From the NCBI GenBank assembly GCA_963796125.1, contig CAWCKM010000031.1, positions 1-33,918 of the forward strand: a stretch of 33,918 bases of DNA, read 5' to 3'. Position numbers and translations under genes: made by a program. The notes under the pieces are model-generated. The model saw only the letters and a program-made list of their open reading frames with translations, was not told the origin of the DNA and did no database searches. Positions 33,734-33,918 of this stretch are shown here, piece by piece. The number at the start of each line of letters is the position of its first letter. The first letter of the stretch is position 1. The DNA is from DASPRG01 sp963796125 (GTDB taxonomy: Bacteria; Nitrospirota; Thermodesulfovibrionia; Thermodesulfovibrionales; SM23-35).

Positions 33734-33918
33734 ATGAAAAGAAGTACGACGTTCCTTTCTGTTTTAGTTTTTGTCCTGGTTGGACTTTTCTGTATCAGTG
33801 CTTCATGGGCAGAAGAAGTTACAGAACAAGGTCAGAAGCAATACGAGGTATTCGATCTTGGGGAGATTTTTGTAACTGCAGAAAAACCGCCTGCTGTTCA
33901 AGATGTCGCTGTAACAAC
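33734..33918 (+). CDS. TonB-dependent receptor, N-terminal part (runs off the window)
   Basis: ATG at 33734 follows GAGGGGGT. The first 61 codons give a signal peptide (TTFLSVLVFVLVGLFCISAS-WA) and a TonB-box-like segment, YEVFDLGEIFVTAEKPP, the same kind as YTLGEIVVSGERE in the receptor at 30499. The plug and barrel lie outside the window. Two receptors and a lipoprotein in a row suggest an uptake locus. Confidence 0.8.
   Translation, partial: MKRSTTFLSVLVFVLVGLFCISASWAEEVTEQGQKQYEVFDLGEIFVTAEKPPAVQDVAVT

Overview
The window is 33.9 kb of bacterial chromosome at moderate GC. It looks like an anaerobe of the Nitrospirota / Desulfobacterota kind. That placement is inference from gene content: a cobalt-precorrin methyltransferase, a corrinoid iron-sulfur protein fragment, a cobalamin-binding radical SAM protein, a sulfhydrogenase-type electron-transfer pair and two TonB receptors. 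No rRNA, tRNA or CRISPR array was seen.

Layout. 1-3.5 kb: a plus-strand cassette with broken frames, made of a ParB-like protein, an HTH-like protein, and a nuclease-like/zinc-ribbon/PAPS-reductase-like polypeptide. 3.7-7.6 kb: TSUP transporter, pirin, a mini-operon of three small genes (one is a candidate selenoprotein with an in-frame TGA), a small membrane protein and a secreted metzincin-like protein. 7.7-11 kb: a broken small membrane gene and a broken M1 peptidase/ChaN/PDZ fusion. 11-16.4 kb: tadA, then a tight plus-strand run of GAF protein, Fe-S and flavin electron-transfer subunits, CbiE, HD protein and DUF296 protein. 16.6-20.3 kb: radical SAM protein, a short corrinoid protein, a secreted protein and a zinc-ribbon protein. 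20.3-22.3 kb: a decayed minus-strand relic. 22.7-25.9 kb: MBL/beta-CASP nuclease and a NodIJ-like ABC exporter. 26-29.2 kb: a three-gene HEAT/HD-GYP operon. 29.2-33.9 kb: LysR regulator, a broken TonB receptor, a repeat lipoprotein and the start of a second TonB receptor.

Three things stand out. First, two intergenic elements (18005-18126 and 25024-25149) share conserved junction strands, but their helices differ in sequence and still pair. They look like a structured, apparently undescribed repeat or RNA family. Second, a tiny DUF6132-like gene has TGA exactly where the second conserved cysteine is expected, followed by a possible SECIS hairpin. Third, the ParB/PAPS-reductase cassette resembles IbrB/IbrA-type pairs of mobile elements, with extra partners.

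Reliability. Many gene breaks are one-base shifts at homopolymer runs (for example 2603, 15147, 19008, 19830, 31611), so part of the apparent decay may be sequencing error. The relic at 20.3-22.3 kb also has nonsense codons and looks truly decayed.
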